64,000 nt of DNA from Pseudomonas monteilii NBRC 103158 = DSM 14164 (GTDB lineage Bacteria; Pseudomonadota; Gammaproteobacteria; Pseudomonadales; Pseudomonadaceae), in the NCBI RefSeq assembly GCF_000730605.1, contig NZ_BBIS01000015.1, positions 46,755 through 110,754 of the forward strand, written 5' to 3'. Positions within the stretch are counted from its first letter, which is position 1; every line of letters starts with the position of its first letter. A program made the translations under genes and the position numbers. The notes under the pieces were generated by a model. It made no database searches and was not told the DNA's origin. It saw nothing but the letters and a program-made list of their open reading frames with translations. Positions 10,264 to 20,941 of this stretch are shown here, in pieces.

Positions 10264-12829
10264 CTCAAGCGCAAGGCCAGTATCGCTTGGCGAGTACCTG
10301 GCCCACCTACCTCTGAGTGACGAGCAACGGGCGGAACTCGCCAATTGCACGTCTTTCAGTGAGCTGCACCAACGTTTGGCGGCCAAACCGGCCGCCGACG
10401 CTGCCGAGGCCGTGCAGGCCTCGGTGGGCCCGCGCCTGACCGTGGGCAGCGCCGCCGAGCTGGAGGACGCCGAAATGCTCGGCGTCGACGGCAGCGGTCG
10501 CCTGTGTCTGAAAATCGCCCCGCCGATCAAGCGCACCAAAGTGGTGCCAGAGCCTTGGCGCACCAACGTGCTGATCCGCATATGGCGGCGCATGACCGGC
10601 CGCACCAATGCGCCGCAGCCACCCAAGCGCGAGCTGCCGCCGGCGCGTTGGCGCACGGTCGGCTCGATCCGCCGCTACATCCTGCTGGCCCTGATGATCG
10701 GCCAGACCATCGTCGCCGGCTGGTACATGAAGGGCATCCTGCCGTACCAGGGCTGGTCGTTCGTCGACCTCGACGAAATCCTCAACCAGTCGCTGTGGGA
10801 TACGGTGGTGCAGGTTTGGCCGTATGCCTTGCAAACCTCCATCCTGATCCTCTTCGGCATCCTGTTCTGCTGGGTGTCGGCGGGCTTCTGGACTGCGCTG
10901 ATGGGCTTCCTTGAGCTGCTCACCGGGCGTGACAAGTACAAGATTTCGGGCAGCAGCGCCGGCAACGAGCCGATTGCCCCCGAGGCGCGTACCGCGCTGG
11001 TGATGCCGATCTGCAACGAAGACGTGCCGCGCGTGTTCGCCGGCCTGCGTGCAACGTTCGAGTCGGTGGCTGCCAGCGGCAACCTCGACCGTTTCGACTT
11101 CTTCGTGCTCAGCGACACCAACGACACCGACATCGCCGTGGCCGAGCAACAGGCCTGGCTGGACGTGTGCCGCGAAACCAAAGGCTTTGGCCGCATCTTC
11201 TACCGCCGCCGTCGGCGCCGGGTGAAGCGCAAGAGCGGCAACCTCGACGACTTCTGCCGTCGCTGGGGTGGCGAATACAAGTATATGGTCGTGCTCGACG
11301 CCGACAGCGTCATGAGCGGCGAATGCCTGAGCAGCCTGGTGCGCCTGATGGAGGCCAACCCGGACGCCGGCATCATCCAGACCGGGCCGAAAGCCTCGGG
11401 CATGGATACTCTGTATGCGCGCATGCAGCAGTTCGCCACCCGCGTATACGGCCCGCTGTTCACCGCCGGTCTGCACTTCTGGCAGCTGGGCGAGTCGCAC
11501 TACTGGGGCCATAACGCGATCATCCGCATGAAGCCGTTCATCGAGCACTGCGCCCTGGCGCCGTTGCCGGGCAAGGGCGCGTTCGCCGGTGCAATCCTTT
11601 CTCACGACTTCGTCGAAGCCGCGCTGATGCGCCGTGCCGGCTGGGGCGTGTGGATCGCCTACGACCTCCCGGGCAGCTATGAAGAGCTGCCGCCAAACCT
11701 GCTGGACGAGCTCAAGCGCGACCGCCGCTGGTGCCACGGCAACTTGATGAACTTCCGCCTGTTCCTGGTCAAGGGCATGCACCCGGTGCACCGTGCGGTG
11801 TTCCTCACCGGGGTGATGTCGTACCTGTCGGCGCCGCTGTGGTTCCTGTTCCTGGTGTTGTCGACCGCGCTGCTGGCGACCAACACCCTGATGGAGCCTC
11901 AGTACTTCATCGAGCCGTATCAGCTGTACCCGCTGTGGCCGCAGTGGCACCCGGAGAAGGCCGTGGCGCTGTTCTCCACCACCATCGTGCTGCTGTTCCT
12001 GCCCAAGCTGCTCAGTGTCATCCTGATCTGGGCCAAAGGTGCCGTCGAGTTCGGCGGGCGGCTCAAGGTCACCTTGTCGATGCTGATGGAGATGCTGTTC
12101 TCCATGCTGCTGGCACCGGTACGCATGATCTTCCACACCCGCTTCGTGCTGGCCGCGTTCCTCGGCTGGGCCGCGACCTGGAATTCGCCGCAGCGTGACG
12201 ACGACTCCACCCCGTGGGGCGAGGCTGTGCGCCGCCATGGTCCGCAAACCCTGCTGGGTATCGCCTGGGCTGGGCTGGTGGCGTGGTTGAACCCGAGCTT
12301 CCTGTGGTGGCTGGCGCCTATCGTTGGCTCACTGGTGCTGTCGATTCCGGTTTCGGTGATTTCCAGCCGTACCCGCCTGGGCCTGGCAGCCAAAGACGAG
12401 AAGCTGTTCCTCATTCCCGAGGAATACGCTACCCCGCAAGAGTTGCTGGCCACCGACCGTTACACCCACGAGAACCGCTGGCATGCCCTGCACGACGGCT
12501 TCGTGCGTGCTGTGGTCGACCCTCGGCAGAACGCCCTGGCGTGCGCCATGGCCACTGCCCGTCATGGCCAGGCGGCGCCGATCGAAGCGCTGCGTGCCGA
12601 GCGCGTGGCCAAGGCGATGGAAGTCGGGCCGAAAGGGCTGGACCTCAATACCCGCCTGGCCCTGCTCAGCGACCCGGTGGCGCTCACCCGCCTGCACGAG
12701 CAGGTGTGGGCCGAGCACAATACGGCGTGGATCGATGTGTGGCGTGCGTCGATCAAGAACGACCCGCATTCGCCGCTGTTGCCGCTGCACCCGGAGAATG
12801 AAGGCCAACCGGCACTCGTCGGCGCCTGA
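10256..12829 (+). CDS. opgH: Glucans biosynthesis glucosyltransferase OpgH (MdoH)
   Basis: 857 residues, an inner-membrane family-2 glycosyltransferase that polymerises glucose from UDP-glucose and exports the chain for OpgG. Hydrophobic segments occur near residues 140-165 and 185-215 and again in clusters in the second half, on both sides of a cytoplasmic GT-A domain. Catalytic-type motifs are [29 protein letters not shown] (DxD), a late Asp in LSHDFVEA, and [10 protein letters not shown], which matches the Q/RxxRW motif of processive synthases. The ATG sits within the opgG end (8-base overlap), so translation is coupled. The N-terminal 110 residues include a low-complexity region seen in pseudomonad OpgH. 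Confidence 0.96.
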   Translation: MSNSSARPVSLGEYLAHLPLSDEQRAELANCTSFSELHQRLAAKPAADAAEAVQASVGPRLTVGSAAELEDAEMLGVDGSGRLCLKIAPPIKRTKVVPEPWRTNVLIRIWRRMTGRTNAPQPPKRELPPARWRTVGSIRRYILLALMIGQTIVAGWYMKGILPYQGWSFVDLDEILNQSLWDTVVQVWPYALQTSILILFGILFCWVSAGFWTALMGFLELLTGRDKYKISGSSAGNEPIAPEARTALVMPICNEDVPRVFAGLRATFESVAASGNLDRFDFFVLSDTNDTDIAVAEQQAWLDVCRETKGFGRIFYRRRRRRVKRKSGNLDDFCRRWGGEYKYMVVLDADSVMSGECLSSLVRLMEANPDAGIIQTGPKASGMDTLYARMQQFATRVYGPLFTAGLHFWQLGESHYWGHNAIIRMKPFIEHCALAPLPGKGAFAGAILSHDFVEAALMRRAGWGVWIAYDLPGSYEELPPNLLDELKRDRRWCHGNLMNFRLFLVKGMHPVHRAVFLTGVMSYLSAPLWFLFLVLSTALLATNTLMEPQYFIEPYQLYPLWPQWHPEKAVALFSTTIVLLFLPKLLSVILIWAKGAVEFGGRLKVTLSMLMEMLFSMLLAPVRMIFHTRFVLAAFLGWAATWNSPQRDDDSTPWGEAVRRHGPQTLLGIAWAGLVAWLNPSFLWWLAPIVGSLVLSIPVSVISSRTRLGLAAKDEKLFLIPEEYATPQELLATDRYTHENRWHALHDGFVRAVVDPRQNALACAMATARHGQAAPIEALRAERVAKAMEVGPKGLDLNTRLALLSDPVALTRLHEQVWAEHNTAWIDVWRASIKNDPHSPLLPLHPENEGQPALVGA

Positions 12830-12838
12830 TCGATTGCA

Positions 12839-12897
12839 ATCGCGAGCTACGCTCGCTTCTACGATGAACACCCGTAGGAGCGAGCGTAGCTCGCGAT
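12839..12897. repeat. REP-like inverted repeat after opgH
   Basis: Two 19-base arms (12839-12857 and 12879-12897) are exact inverted copies with a 21-base spacer that itself has short complementary ends (TCTAC / GTAGG). The core GAGCTACGCTCGCT is a common extragenic palindrome type in P. putida. It starts 10 bases after the opgH stop and could end or stabilise the opgGH transcript. Confidence 0.8.
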
Positions 12898-13077
12898 GCG
12901 CCGCGCAAGCGGCGCTCGATTCTTCGGCCACAATCCGATTTTGGCCAACAAAGTCCCCCCCGGCTCTAGGTCCCCGAGCCGCCATGCGTTAGCATCCCAT
13001 TCCGATACGACGCCTCGGCCAGTACGGCCGTGCCAATACAATAAGATTCGCTACTTTTCTTGCTAGGGGACTTGGTG

Positions 13078-13878
13078 ATGATCAAGAAATACCTTTCGCG
13101 ACTGCTGGTCGGTGTTACCGCCCTGGTCGCCGTGACAGCGGCCCAGGCCGGCGCCATCGATGATGCAGTCAAGCGCGGCACCCTGCGGGTGGGCATGGAC
13201 CCGACCTACATGCCGTTCCAGATGACCAACAAGCGTGGCGAAATCATCGGCTTCGAAGTCGATATCCTCAAAGCCATGGCCAAGTCCATGGGCGTCAAGT
13301 TCGAGGCCGTATCCACCGCCTACGACGGCATCATCCCGGCCCTGCTGACCGACAAGTTCGACATGATCGGCAGCGGCATGACCCTGACCCAGGAACGCAA
13401 CCTGCGTCTGAACTTCAGCGAACCCTTCATCGTGGTTGGTCAGACCCTGCTGATCCGCAAGGAACTGGCTGGGGAGATCAAGTCGTACAAGGACCTGAAC
13501 AACGAGAAGTACCGCCTTACCTCCAAGCTCGGCACCACCGGCGAGATGGTTTCCAAGAAGCTGATCGGCAAAGCCAAGTACCACGGCTACGACAACGAGC
13601 AGGAAGCGGTGATGGACGTCGTCAACGGCAAGGCTGACGCCTTTGTCTATGATGCGCCGTATAACGTGGTGGCCGTAGAAAAAGCCGGCGCTGGCAAGCT
13701 GCTGTTCCTCGAAGAACCCTTCACCTACGAGCCGCTGGCCTTCGGCCTGAAGAAAGGCGACTACGACAGCATCAACTTCATCAACAACTTCCTGCACCAG
13801 ATCAAGCATGACGGGACCTACGATCGTATTCACGACAAGTGGTTCAAGAACAAGGACTGGCTGAAGGAAATGGAATAA
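13078..13878 (+). CDS. Polar amino-acid ABC transporter, substrate-binding protein
   Basis: 266 residues, family-3 periplasmic solute-binding protein. The signal peptide is MIKKYLSRLLVGVTALVAVTAAQAGA with an AQA cleavage site. The mature start IDDAVKRGTLRVGMDPTYMPFQM and the blocks GEIIGFEVDILKAMAKSMGVKFE and FDMIGSGMTLTQERNLRLNFSEPF are the family fingerprint. The ATG at 13078 follows AGGGGA closely; a GTG one codon earlier is possible. The permease and ATPase follow, so this is the first gene of a three-gene operon. The ligand (arginine, lysine, glutamine, cystine or another polar amino acid) cannot be decided from the sequence. A TACAAT at 13037-13042 could be a -10 element. Confidence 0.93.
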   Translation: MIKKYLSRLLVGVTALVAVTAAQAGAIDDAVKRGTLRVGMDPTYMPFQMTNKRGEIIGFEVDILKAMAKSMGVKFEAVSTAYDGIIPALLTDKFDMIGSGMTLTQERNLRLNFSEPFIVVGQTLLIRKELAGEIKSYKDLNNEKYRLTSKLGTTGEMVSKKLIGKAKYHGYDNEQEAVMDVVNGKADAFVYDAPYNVVAVEKAGAGKLLFLEEPFTYEPLAFGLKKGDYDSINFINNFLHQIKHDGTYDRIHDKWFKNKDWLKEME

Positions 13879-13957
13879 GGCCCAGGCCACAAGCCCGGCT
13901 TTATGACCCCGACGCGCAGGCAAACCCTGCGCGTTCGCATTTACGGAAGTACCCCAC

Positions 13958-14920
13958 GTGATCAAACACAAGAAAGCCCAGTGGCCCTGGCATGGGCTGA
14001 CGGCCCTGGTTTTGGTGGGCCTGGCGTTCAGCCTATATATGGCCACCTCGATGATTTCCTACGAGTGGCGCTGGAACCGCGTACCGCAGTACTTCGCCTA
14101 CAAGGCCGAGGAAACGCAGCGCGCAGCCAATTACGGCACCGTGCAGGACATCGTCATCTCCGGCGATAACGCGCGCGTCACGCTGAAGGATGACAGCGGC
14201 GCGGAACAAGTACTCGATGTCGCCAAGGATAGCCTGCAACTGAGCCGTGGCGACGATGTTGCCGAAGGCGACGCGATAGGCGTAACCCGCCAGTGGGCAG
14301 CGGGCCCGCTGGCTTGGGGCCTGTGGACCACCTTGTGGATTTCGGTGGTGTCCGGGGCACTTGGGCTGGTGATCGGCCTGTTCGCCGGCCTGTGCCGGTT
14401 GTCGAACAACCCGACCCTGCGCGACCTGTCGACCGTGTATGTCGAACTGGTGCGCGGCACGCCGCTGCTGGTACAGATCTTCATCTTCTACTTCTTCATC
14501 GGCACCGTGCTCAACCTCTCCCGCGAGTTTGCCGGGGTGGCAGCGCTGGCGCTGTTCACTGGCGCCTATGTGGCCGAAATCGTCCGTGCCGGTGTGCAGT
14601 CCATTGCCAAGGGCCAGAACGAAGCGGCCCGCTCGCTGGGCCTGAACGCCGGCCAGTCGATGCGGCATGTCATCTTGCCGCAGGCGTTCAAACGCGTGCT
14701 GCCGCCGCTGGCCGGCCAGTTCATCAGCCTGGTCAAAGACACCTCGCTGGTGTCGGTAATTGCCATTACCGAACTGACCAAGAGCGGACGTGAGGCCATC
14801 ACCACCTCGTTCTCGACGTTTGAGATCTGGTTCTGCGTGGCAGGCCTGTACCTGCTGATCAACCTGCCGCTGTCGCACATTGCCAGCCGGCTCGAGCGGA
14901 GGCTTGCGCAAAGTGATTGA
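13958..14920 (+). CDS. Polar amino-acid ABC transporter, permease with inserted domain
   Basis: 320 residues, longer than the 215-250 usual for HisM/GlnP-type permeases. The GTG at 13958 is chosen because a GGAAG ribosome site lies 8 bases upstream. A first membrane helix (about 13-33) is followed by an unusual hydrophilic segment (about 36-112) before the standard permease domain starts at [16 protein letters not shown]. The core has the family sequence [15 protein letters not shown] and the EAA loop [23 protein letters not shown] that docks to the ATPase. The extra segment contains [15 protein letters not shown] and [14 protein letters not shown], which look like beta strands. The last 8 bases overlap the ATPase gene. 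Confidence 0.92.
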   Translation: MIKHKKAQWPWHGLTALVLVGLAFSLYMATSMISYEWRWNRVPQYFAYKAEETQRAANYGTVQDIVISGDNARVTLKDDSGAEQVLDVAKDSLQLSRGDDVAEGDAIGVTRQWAAGPLAWGLWTTLWISVVSGALGLVIGLFAGLCRLSNNPTLRDLSTVYVELVRGTPLLVQIFIFYFFIGTVLNLSREFAGVAALALFTGAYVAEIVRAGVQSIAKGQNEAARSLGLNAGQSMRHVILPQAFKRVLPPLAGQFISLVKDTSLVSVIAITELTKSGREAITTSFSTFEIWFCVAGLYLLINLPLSHIASRLERRLAQSD

Positions 14921-15647
14921 AGTCCGTGACCTGCTGAAAGTCTTCGACACCCGTGGCCAGGTGGTACGGGCTGTGGATAACGTCACCACCCAGGTCGCCA
15001 AGGGCGAAGTGGTGGTGGTGCTCGGCCCATCGGGCTCGGGCAAGTCGACCTTCCTGCGCTGCCTGAATGGCCTGGAGCATTTCGACGAAGGCCATGTGGC
15101 CATCGACGGCCTGCAACTGGCCGACCCCAAGACCGACATCAACGCCTACCGTCGCGAAGTGGGCATGGTGTTCCAGCACTTCAACCTGTTCCCGCACATG
15201 ACCGTGTTGGAAAACCTGTGCCTGGCGCAGAAGGTTGTGCGCAAGCGCAACAAGGCCGAGCGTGAAGCCAAGGCCCGTGCGCTGCTGGAAAAAGTGGGTA
15301 TTGCGCAGAAGGCCAACGAATTCCCGTCGCGCCTGTCCGGTGGCCAGCAGCAGCGGGTAGCGATTGCCCGCGCCTTGGCGATGGACCCGAAAGTGATGCT
15401 GTTCGACGAGCCCACCTCGGCGCTCGACCCGGAAATGGTCGGCGAAGTGCTGGACGTAATGAAGACCCTGGCCCAAGAAGGCATGACCATGGTCTGCGTC
15501 ACCCACGAAATGGGCTTCGCCCGCGAAGTGGCGGACCGGGTGCTGTTCTTCGACCATGGCAAGCTGCTGGAAGACTCGGCCCCGGCCGCCTTCTTTGCTG
15601 CGCCGAAAGACCCGCGTGCGCAGGCGTTCCTGCGCCAGGTATTGTGA
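14913..15647 (+). CDS. Polar amino-acid ABC transporter, ATP-binding protein
   Basis: 244 residues, the normal length for the GlnQ/HisP family. The GTG at 14913 is chosen because it gives the canonical start [11 protein letters not shown] and follows a GGAGG site 10 bases upstream; an in-frame TTG at 14904 is too close to that site. Visible are Walker [10 protein letters not shown], the Q-loop [16 protein letters not shown], the signature LSGGQQQR, Walker [15 protein letters not shown] and the switch His in VTHEMGFA. It supplies energy for uptake by the two preceding gene products and overlaps the permease stop by 8 bases. Confidence 0.95.
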   Translation: MIEVRDLLKVFDTRGQVVRAVDNVTTQVAKGEVVVVLGPSGSGKSTFLRCLNGLEHFDEGHVAIDGLQLADPKTDINAYRREVGMVFQHFNLFPHMTVLENLCLAQKVVRKRNKAEREAKARALLEKVGIAQKANEFPSRLSGGQQQRVAIARALAMDPKVMLFDEPTSALDPEMVGEVLDVMKTLAQEGMTMVCVTHEMGFAREVADRVLFFDHGKLLEDSAPAAFFAAPKDPRAQAFLRQVL

Positions 15648-15668
15648 AACTTAGTGAGCGGTAGAGTG

Positions 15669-15705
15669 TAGCCAACCCCGAAACTCGCTTCCTGCGGGTT
15701 GGCTA
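15669..15705 (+). terminator. Stem-loop after the ABC operon
   Basis: A 10-bp perfect stem (15669-15678 with 15696-15705) and 17-base loop follow the ATPase stop. Only a short T-rich tail (TCTTGCTT) follows. It lies between the operon and the convergent Rhs gene. Confidence 0.55.
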
Positions 15706-15764
15706 TCTTGCTTACTCGTTGTTTGCAATGCAGCGGCTAAATGAATAATTGTGCACTCTGTGGC

Positions 15765-16715
15765 TTAAGTGATTTTTCTAATTGCTTTTGAAGCTACATG
15801 AGGATATTTATTTGTTAAATAGTCTAGGCGGTTGCGGGCTGCCTGGATTGCTATTTTATTCTGTTCAAGCTTCCACTTTGCATTCGAAACTTGAGACGTT
15901 GTTTGCTCTAGTTTTAAACGCGTGACCGTCAGCTCTTCAAGAGTGGACTCCAGCTTTCTTAATTTGGACGTATTATCGGCGTAGCCTGCGTACAAATAAT
16001 TTGCCTTTAAGCCGTGTTTGCTGTGCTCGTAGGTGACTGTGCCGTCCATTTTGCTCATGGAGTCCATGAGTATTAACATTTCATCGCGTGTTGTATTAAT
16101 ATTGGTATTAACCGTTTCAATTTCCCTGGCTCTTTGAACATCTTTTCGTTTTTCGTTGCTGATGTTGAATTCTAAGTTTTCAGTGCTGTCTATGTGATAT
16201 TTCAAGTTTTCTGAAGCCTTGACTAGCGCTTTTCCAGCTTTCCAATCCTTGTAGCGAGCTATAAGTCCACGGAAATTTCCTGAAGGATCATTATAGTTAA
16301 TCGGGTCACCCGCAGTGTAAACGTATGCATTAAGGTTGCCGGCCACGAATATGCTGGCACGATCGGCTGAGATAAATCGCCTAAGATGGGGGCTGTACCC
16401 ACGCTCGCCGCGGCCTAACAAGTACACGCCGAAAGCTTCAGGGTGCTCACCATTGAAGCCTAGTTCTATCGGTAACGATCCAATGGGGGTATTTCCATAA
16501 GCACAATACGTCACGCTGTTGATGGCTGAACTATTGCGTGAAGCCAGCACGGAGTTTGCTCTGTCGATAGCAATGAGATGGGGTTCGGCAGAAGGTGAGC
16601 TCCCTAGCTGGCACACCGGAGTGCTGGCCGCGTTAAGCATTCGTACTAAGCTACCAGGCACACCAATAACTGCGAGCCGATCATGCTCATAAAAGCGTAG
16701 CTGACGATTACCCAT
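15765..16715 (-). CDS. Orphan Rhs-core protein with AT-rich variable tail
   Basis: 316 residues when started at the ATG at 16715, which has an AGGAAG ribosome site at ideal distance; the frame is open another 20 codons upstream without support. Residues about 85-146 match the Rhs/YD-repeat associated core: YGNTPIG, LGFNGEHPEAFGVYLLGRGERGYSPHLRRF and NAYVYTAGDPINYNDPSG. Pro138 and DPSG (143-146) fit the PxxxxDPxG motif at which Rhs proteins release their C-terminal toxin. The 170-residue tail is Lys/Glu/Asn-rich and probably coiled coil; no toxin fold is recognised. Base composition is clearly more AT-rich than any neighbour, a sign of acquisition. The protein lacks the long Rhs shell, so its delivery is unclear. 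Only 117 bases separate it from the preceding operon, leaving no room for an immunity gene. Confidence 0.8.
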   Translation of the reverse strand: MGNRQLRFYEHDRLAVIGVPGSLVRMLNAASTPVCQLGSSPSAEPHLIAIDRANSVLASRNSSAINSVTYCAYGNTPIGSLPIELGFNGEHPEAFGVYLLGRGERGYSPHLRRFISADRASIFVAGNLNAYVYTAGDPINYNDPSGNFRGLIARYKDWKAGKALVKASENLKYHIDSTENLEFNISNEKRKDVQRAREIETVNTNINTTRDEMLILMDSMSKMDGTVTYEHSKHGLKANYLYAGYADNTSKLRKLESTLEELTVTRLKLEQTTSQVSNAKWKLEQNKIAIQAARNRLDYLTNKYPHVASKAIRKIT

Positions 16716-16808
16716 GAGATAACTTCCTATTGGAACTTGACCCCAAGGATGATGGCCGCAAGGTAGCCCCCGCAACTGGCAAAAATGCTAGGCTGACGTG
16801 AGGGTCGA

Positions 16809-16827
16809 GGGGCTGCAAAGCAGCCCC
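16809..16827 (-). terminator. Stem-loop downstream of the chemoreceptor gene
   Basis: An 8-bp GC-rich perfect stem (16809-16816 with 16820-16827) and AAA/TTT loop lie 7 bases after the chemoreceptor stop. There is no clear U-tract on the minus strand, so it may be a weak terminator or an RNA-stabilising hairpin. Confidence 0.45.
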
Positions 16828-16834
16828 GTCCATC

Positions 16835-18775
16835 TCAAATGCTGAACCGCCCCACCATCCCCCGCAACTGCTGCCCCAACTGTTCCAACTCCCCACTCGA
16901 AGCCGCCGTCTGCTCACTGGCGGCACTGGTCTGATCTGATGCATCCCGCACACTGATGACGCTTCGGTTGATCTGCTCGGCCACCACGCTCTGTTCCTCG
17001 CTGGCCGTGGCGATCTGCTGGTTCATGCCCTGAATGCTCGACACCGTGTCGGTGATCTGGCTCAGTGCATCCCCGGCGCGGCGGCTCAGTTCCACGCTCT
17101 GCTCGGTCAGGTTCTTGCTGCTGTCCAGCAAGCGGGTCACTTCGTCGGTGCCGTTGTGCAGGCTGTCGATCAGCTGGCCAATCTCCTCGGTCGCTGTCGA
17201 GGTGCGTTGGGCCAGGCCGCGTACCTCGTCGGCCACCACGGCAAAGCCACGCCCGGCTTCACCGGCCCGTGCCGCTTCGATCGCCGCGTTCAGGGCCAGC
17301 AGGTTGGTCTGTTCGGACACCGACTTGATCACATCGAGGATGCTGCCAATCCGCTGGCTTTCGCCCGCCAGGTGCTGCATGGCCGTCAGGCAATGGTCCA
17401 TTTGCATGGCCAGTTGCTCAATACGGCCGATGGCTTCGGCTACCACCTGGTCGCCCAGTTGCGCCTGCTGGTCGGCGTTGGTCGCGGCGAGCGAGGCCTG
17501 CTCGGCGTTCTGTGCCACTTCCTGCACGGTGGCACTCATCTGGTTCATGGCAGTGGCTACCTGGTCGGTTTCCTCACGCTGCTGGTTGATGCGCAGCTTG
17601 GTGTCCTCGCTGCTGGTCGCCAGCTGTGTGGCGGCCTGTGACAGCTGGCCGACACCTTGGTCGATGCCCCCGATCAGCTCGCGCAGGCTCAAGGTCATTT
17701 CGCGCATGCTGGTTTGCAGCTGGCCCATTTCGTCGCGGCGTTGCACGGTGTCAACCTGGCTCAGGTCACCCTTGGCGATGCGCGCGGCCACGGCCAGTGT
17801 CTGACGTAGTGGCTGGGTGATCTGCAGGGTAATCAGCCAGGCGGCTATCACCCCAAGCACCATGGCCAGCAATGCCACGCTGGTCAGCAGCGAGCGGGCA
17901 GCCAGGGCTTCGCTGTCCCGTTGTTCAACTTTGCGCCCGGCCAGTTCGACACTCGCCACGCCCAGCTCGTCGCTCATTTTTTCCATGTTGCCCTGCAGCT
18001 GCTCGGCGCGCACCGCTGCGCGGCGGTACTGATCCAGGCTGGCCCGGTACTTGGCCAACTCGACGCCGGGCTGCTCGGTCAGTGATCGTGGCAAGCTCAG
18101 CGGGGCCAAGGCCTTTAGCAGTTGCTCAAGGCTCTTGTCGGCGGCGTCCAGTGCATCGTCGCCGACCTTGGCGAACGCCTCGACGGGCGAGAAGGTGTAG
18201 GCCGGTACAAGGCTTTGCTGGTTGGCGCCTTCGACATAGTGACTGAGGCTTTCCATCAGGCCCAGCGCGCTGCCTTGTTGACTCTCAGACATTGTCAGCA
18301 AGGCCTGGGTCTGCAAGTCGTCGATGACATCGTCCAGTTTGAGCGCTTGCGCTTGCATGGCCTGGCGCAGTGTCGTGCGGCTGGCGACGGTGCTTTGCAG
18401 CTCGGTGAAGTCTTCGCGCAGCTGTTGCAGCAATTGCAGTTTTTGTGTGAGCAACTGACGGGATTCGTCAACGTTGCTGCGTTGCTGCAACGTGCTCAGC
18501 ATGCGCTCCAGTTGCTCGATGGCCTGCTGGATACGTGCCTTGCTGGTGTCGTCGCTGAGTACGCGGTAGTTGATGCGCTCGGCACGCAGGTCTTTGACCA
18601 GATCGTTGATCTGGCCAATTTCACTGAGCTGTTGCGAGCGGTTGATGGCGCCATCAAGTGCACGCCAGCCGCTGATGGTGGTGGCCAGGGTGAGCAGCAG
18701 GACCACGGCGAAGCCGAGGGCCAGCTTGGCGGCGACATTGAGGTTGCCGAGCTTGCGGTTGAGGTAGCCGAGCAT
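16835..18775 (-). CDS. Methyl-accepting chemotaxis protein, large helical sensor domain
   Basis: 646 residues. A first membrane helix lies at about 18-37 and a second at about 297-317; the roughly 255-residue periplasmic region between them is all-helical and of the size of a helical bimodular (HBM) ligand-binding domain. A HAMP region follows, then a cytoplasmic signalling domain with the conserved hairpin tip [26 protein letters not shown] (about 488-513). It would bind a small ligand outside and control the CheA kinase. The start at 18775 has a GGAGA site. The adjacent gene encodes a second receptor of the same build, so the pair arose by duplication or joint gain. The ligand cannot be told from the sequence. 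Confidence 0.93.
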   Translation of the reverse strand: MLGYLNRKLGNLNVAAKLALGFAVVLLLTLATTISGWRALDGAINRSQQLSEIGQINDLVKDLRAERINYRVLSDDTSKARIQQAIEQLERMLSTLQQRSNVDESRQLLTQKLQLLQQLREDFTELQSTVASRTTLRQAMQAQALKLDDVIDDLQTQALLTMSESQQGSALGLMESLSHYVEGANQQSLVPAYTFSPVEAFAKVGDDALDAADKSLEQLLKALAPLSLPRSLTEQPGVELAKYRASLDQYRRAAVRAEQLQGNMEKMSDELGVASVELAGRKVEQRDSEALAARSLLTSVALLAMVLGVIAAWLITLQITQPLRQTLAVAARIAKGDLSQVDTVQRRDEMGQLQTSMREMTLSLRELIGGIDQGVGQLSQAATQLATSSEDTKLRINQQREETDQVATAMNQMSATVQEVAQNAEQASLAATNADQQAQLGDQVVAEAIGRIEQLAMQMDHCLTAMQHLAGESQRIGSILDVIKSVSEQTNLLALNAAIEAARAGEAGRGFAVVADEVRGLAQRTSTATEEIGQLIDSLHNGTDEVTRLLDSSKNLTEQSVELSRRAGDALSQITDTVSSIQGMNQQIATASEEQSVVAEQINRSVISVRDASDQTSAASEQTAASSGELEQLGQQLRGMVGRFSI

Positions 18776-18863
18776 GGGAAGTCTCCGTGCGATTGGGGGA
18801 GGGCATGCAGGCGTATTGCCGGCATTACACCTCTGCCAATCGGCTGCGGAGCTGTAGGACTTG

Positions 18864-18878
18864 ACCTGATAATCAGGT
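18864..18878. promoter_or_regulatory. 7-bp palindrome upstream of the first chemoreceptor gene
   Basis: ACCTGAT-A-ATCAGGT is a perfect 7-bp inverted repeat centred about 96 bases before the ATG at 18775, in the 149-base gap between the two receptor genes. It could be an operator or a remnant terminator. Confidence 0.3.
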
Positions 18879-18924
18879 AGGAAATTTCGCCGCGGTATGT
18901 AGGAAGGCTCTTCCGGTCCTCGGT

Positions 18925-20841
18925 TTAGAGCCTGAACCGCCCCACCAACCCCTGCAGGTGGGTGCCCAGCCGCGCCAGCTCCACGCTGGAGCTGGCCGTC
19001 TCTTCACTGGCTGCTGAGGTCTGGTCGGAAATGTCCCGCACATTCATCACGCTGCGGTTGATCTCTTCGGCCACGGCCGTCTGTTCTTCTGCAGCCGTGG
19101 CAATCTGCTGGTTCATCGCCTGGATCGACGACACGGTACGGGTGATGGTTTCCAGCGAACTGCCGGCGCGGCGGGTCAGCTCGACGCTGCTGTCGGTCAG
19201 CTGGCGGCTGTTGTCCATCACAGTGGCCACCCGTTGGGTGCCACTTTGCAGGCCGGCAATCAGTTCTTCGATCTCTTCGGTCGACTGCTGTGTGCGCTGG
19301 GCCAGGCTGCGCACTTCGTCGGCCACCACGGCAAAGCCACGCCCGGCCTCGCCGGCACGGGCGGCTTCGATTGCCGCGTTCAGGGCCAACAGGTTGGTTT
19401 GCTGGGCCACCGACTTGATTACGTCGAGCACACTGCCGATCTTGTCACTCTCGGCCTTGAGCTGGTTCATCGCTTCGCTGGAGTTGACCACTTCGCCCGC
19501 TAGGCGCTCGATCTGCGCCACGGCCTCGCCCACCACCCGGTCACCTTCGCGGGCTTGCTGGTCGGCCATCAGGGCGGCTTCCGAGGCCTGCTCGGCGTTG
19601 CGCGCCACTTCATGCACAGTGGCGGTCATCTGGTTCATGGCGGTCGCCACTTGATCCGTCTCGACTTTCTGGTTGTTGACCCCGGCGCTGGTTTGCTCGG
19701 TGACGGCAGAGAGCTGTTCGGCGGCGCTGGCGATCTGCGTTACGCCGTCGCCAATGCCGCCGATCAACTCGCGCAGGCCTTGGGTCATGCGCTGCATGCT
19801 GGCCTGCAACTGGCCCAGTTCGTCGCGGCGCTGCACGGGCAGGCTCTGGGTCAGGTCGCCATTGGCCACACGTTCGGCGGCGCGCAGGGTCTGGCGCAGC
19901 GGGATGATGATCTGCCGGGTAATGGCCCAGGCGGCCACCAGGCCGAAGGCGAGGGCCAGCACGGTGGCAAGCGCGAGCAGGGTTTTGGCCTGGGCTGCAG
20001 CGGCGTCGCGCACCTCGGTTTGAGACGTGGACATCGCCTGGCTGGTCTGCAGCAGTACCGTGCCTTGTTCGGCCATGCGTTGCAGGGCTTGCTCGCTGGC
20101 GGTCTGGGCGTTGCCGAACTGGATGACTGCATCGCGGTAGCCAGCCATGGCTGTGGCGGCATCGTCCAGGCTGGCGGCATGTTCGGCAGGCACCTTGGAC
20201 GGCAGCGCACGCAGCTCGACCAGTGCCTGGTCGATGGCCTTCAACGCCGTTTGCTGGAAGTCGGCGTTGCCGCTGTAGGTGTAGCCGCGCACCTGAAAAC
20301 GTGCCTGCTGCAGCAGGGCGCTCACATCCACCGCATGCTGGTACTGGTTGATATCGCCACCTTGCTGCAGCCCTCGCTGCACGCGGCCGATCAGTTCCGC
20401 TGCCTTGTCGGCGCTGTCGCCGAGCACGTCACGGCTGGCTTCGCGGCGCTGGCCGGCCTGCTTCAGCTCGTTGAATGCCTGCTGGTAGGTGCGCACGGCT
20501 TCGCGCTGCTGCTCCAGGCGTTGGCGATCGGCGGGGTGCTCGATCAGCCCGAGCATCAGCTGTACCTGGCGGTCGAGGTTGGCCAAGGCCTTTTCAAGCT
20601 CGGCCACTGAGGCATCGTCACGCCGGCGCTCGTAGTGCTGGCGAGCAATGCGCAGTTCCTGGGTGTACTGCTGGATGACCGAGATGTTCCCCAGCTTGTC
20701 GCCACGGTCGATGATGCTGTCCATGCCGTGCCAGCCGGTCAGGGTAATAGCCAGGGTCAACAGCAGCACCAGGCCGAAGCCCAGCCCTAGTTTGCGATTG
20801 ACGCTCACATTGCCCAGCGATTGGGCTAACCATTGATACAT
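18925..20841 (-). CDS. Methyl-accepting chemotaxis protein, McpQ-like
   Basis: 638 residues when started at the ATG at 20841, which has an AGGGAG ribosome site; the frame is open 18 codons further but unsupported. It has a membrane helix at about 15-35, an all-helical periplasmic domain of about 250 residues (HBM type), a second membrane helix at about 287-309, HAMP and a signalling domain with the tip [26 protein letters not shown] (about 480-502). In P. putida KT2440 the HBM receptor McpQ, which senses citrate, sits in this chromosomal context, as I recall it; that makes McpQ the best guess but the ligand residues were not checked. It is followed on the same strand by the sister receptor. 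Confidence 0.9.
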   Translation of the reverse strand: MYQWLAQSLGNVSVNRKLGLGFGLVLLLTLAITLTGWHGMDSIIDRGDKLGNISVIQQYTQELRIARQHYERRRDDASVAELEKALANLDRQVQLMLGLIEHPADRQRLEQQREAVRTYQQAFNELKQAGQRREASRDVLGDSADKAAELIGRVQRGLQQGGDINQYQHAVDVSALLQQARFQVRGYTYSGNADFQQTALKAIDQALVELRALPSKVPAEHAASLDDAATAMAGYRDAVIQFGNAQTASEQALQRMAEQGTVLLQTSQAMSTSQTEVRDAAAAQAKTLLALATVLALAFGLVAAWAITRQIIIPLRQTLRAAERVANGDLTQSLPVQRRDELGQLQASMQRMTQGLRELIGGIGDGVTQIASAAEQLSAVTEQTSAGVNNQKVETDQVATAMNQMTATVHEVARNAEQASEAALMADQQAREGDRVVGEAVAQIERLAGEVVNSSEAMNQLKAESDKIGSVLDVIKSVAQQTNLLALNAAIEAARAGEAGRGFAVVADEVRSLAQRTQQSTEEIEELIAGLQSGTQRVATVMDNSRQLTDSSVELTRRAGSSLETITRTVSSIQAMNQQIATAAEEQTAVAEEINRSVMNVRDISDQTSAASEETASSSVELARLGTHLQGLVGRFRL

Positions 20842-20941
20842 GTACGACTCCCTGGCGACTTGGCAGTACAAATAGTTGTTGTATTGCCAAGGCATCGGCC
20901 TGGGAGAGGGAAACTTGATGGGCTAAAAAACGGCGTTTGCG

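Noticed and set aside
10307..12247. 646-residue open frame opposite opgH
   Set aside because: Pure antisense shadow of a high-GC gene; low-complexity His/Gln/Arg-rich product, and opgH has clear family motifs.
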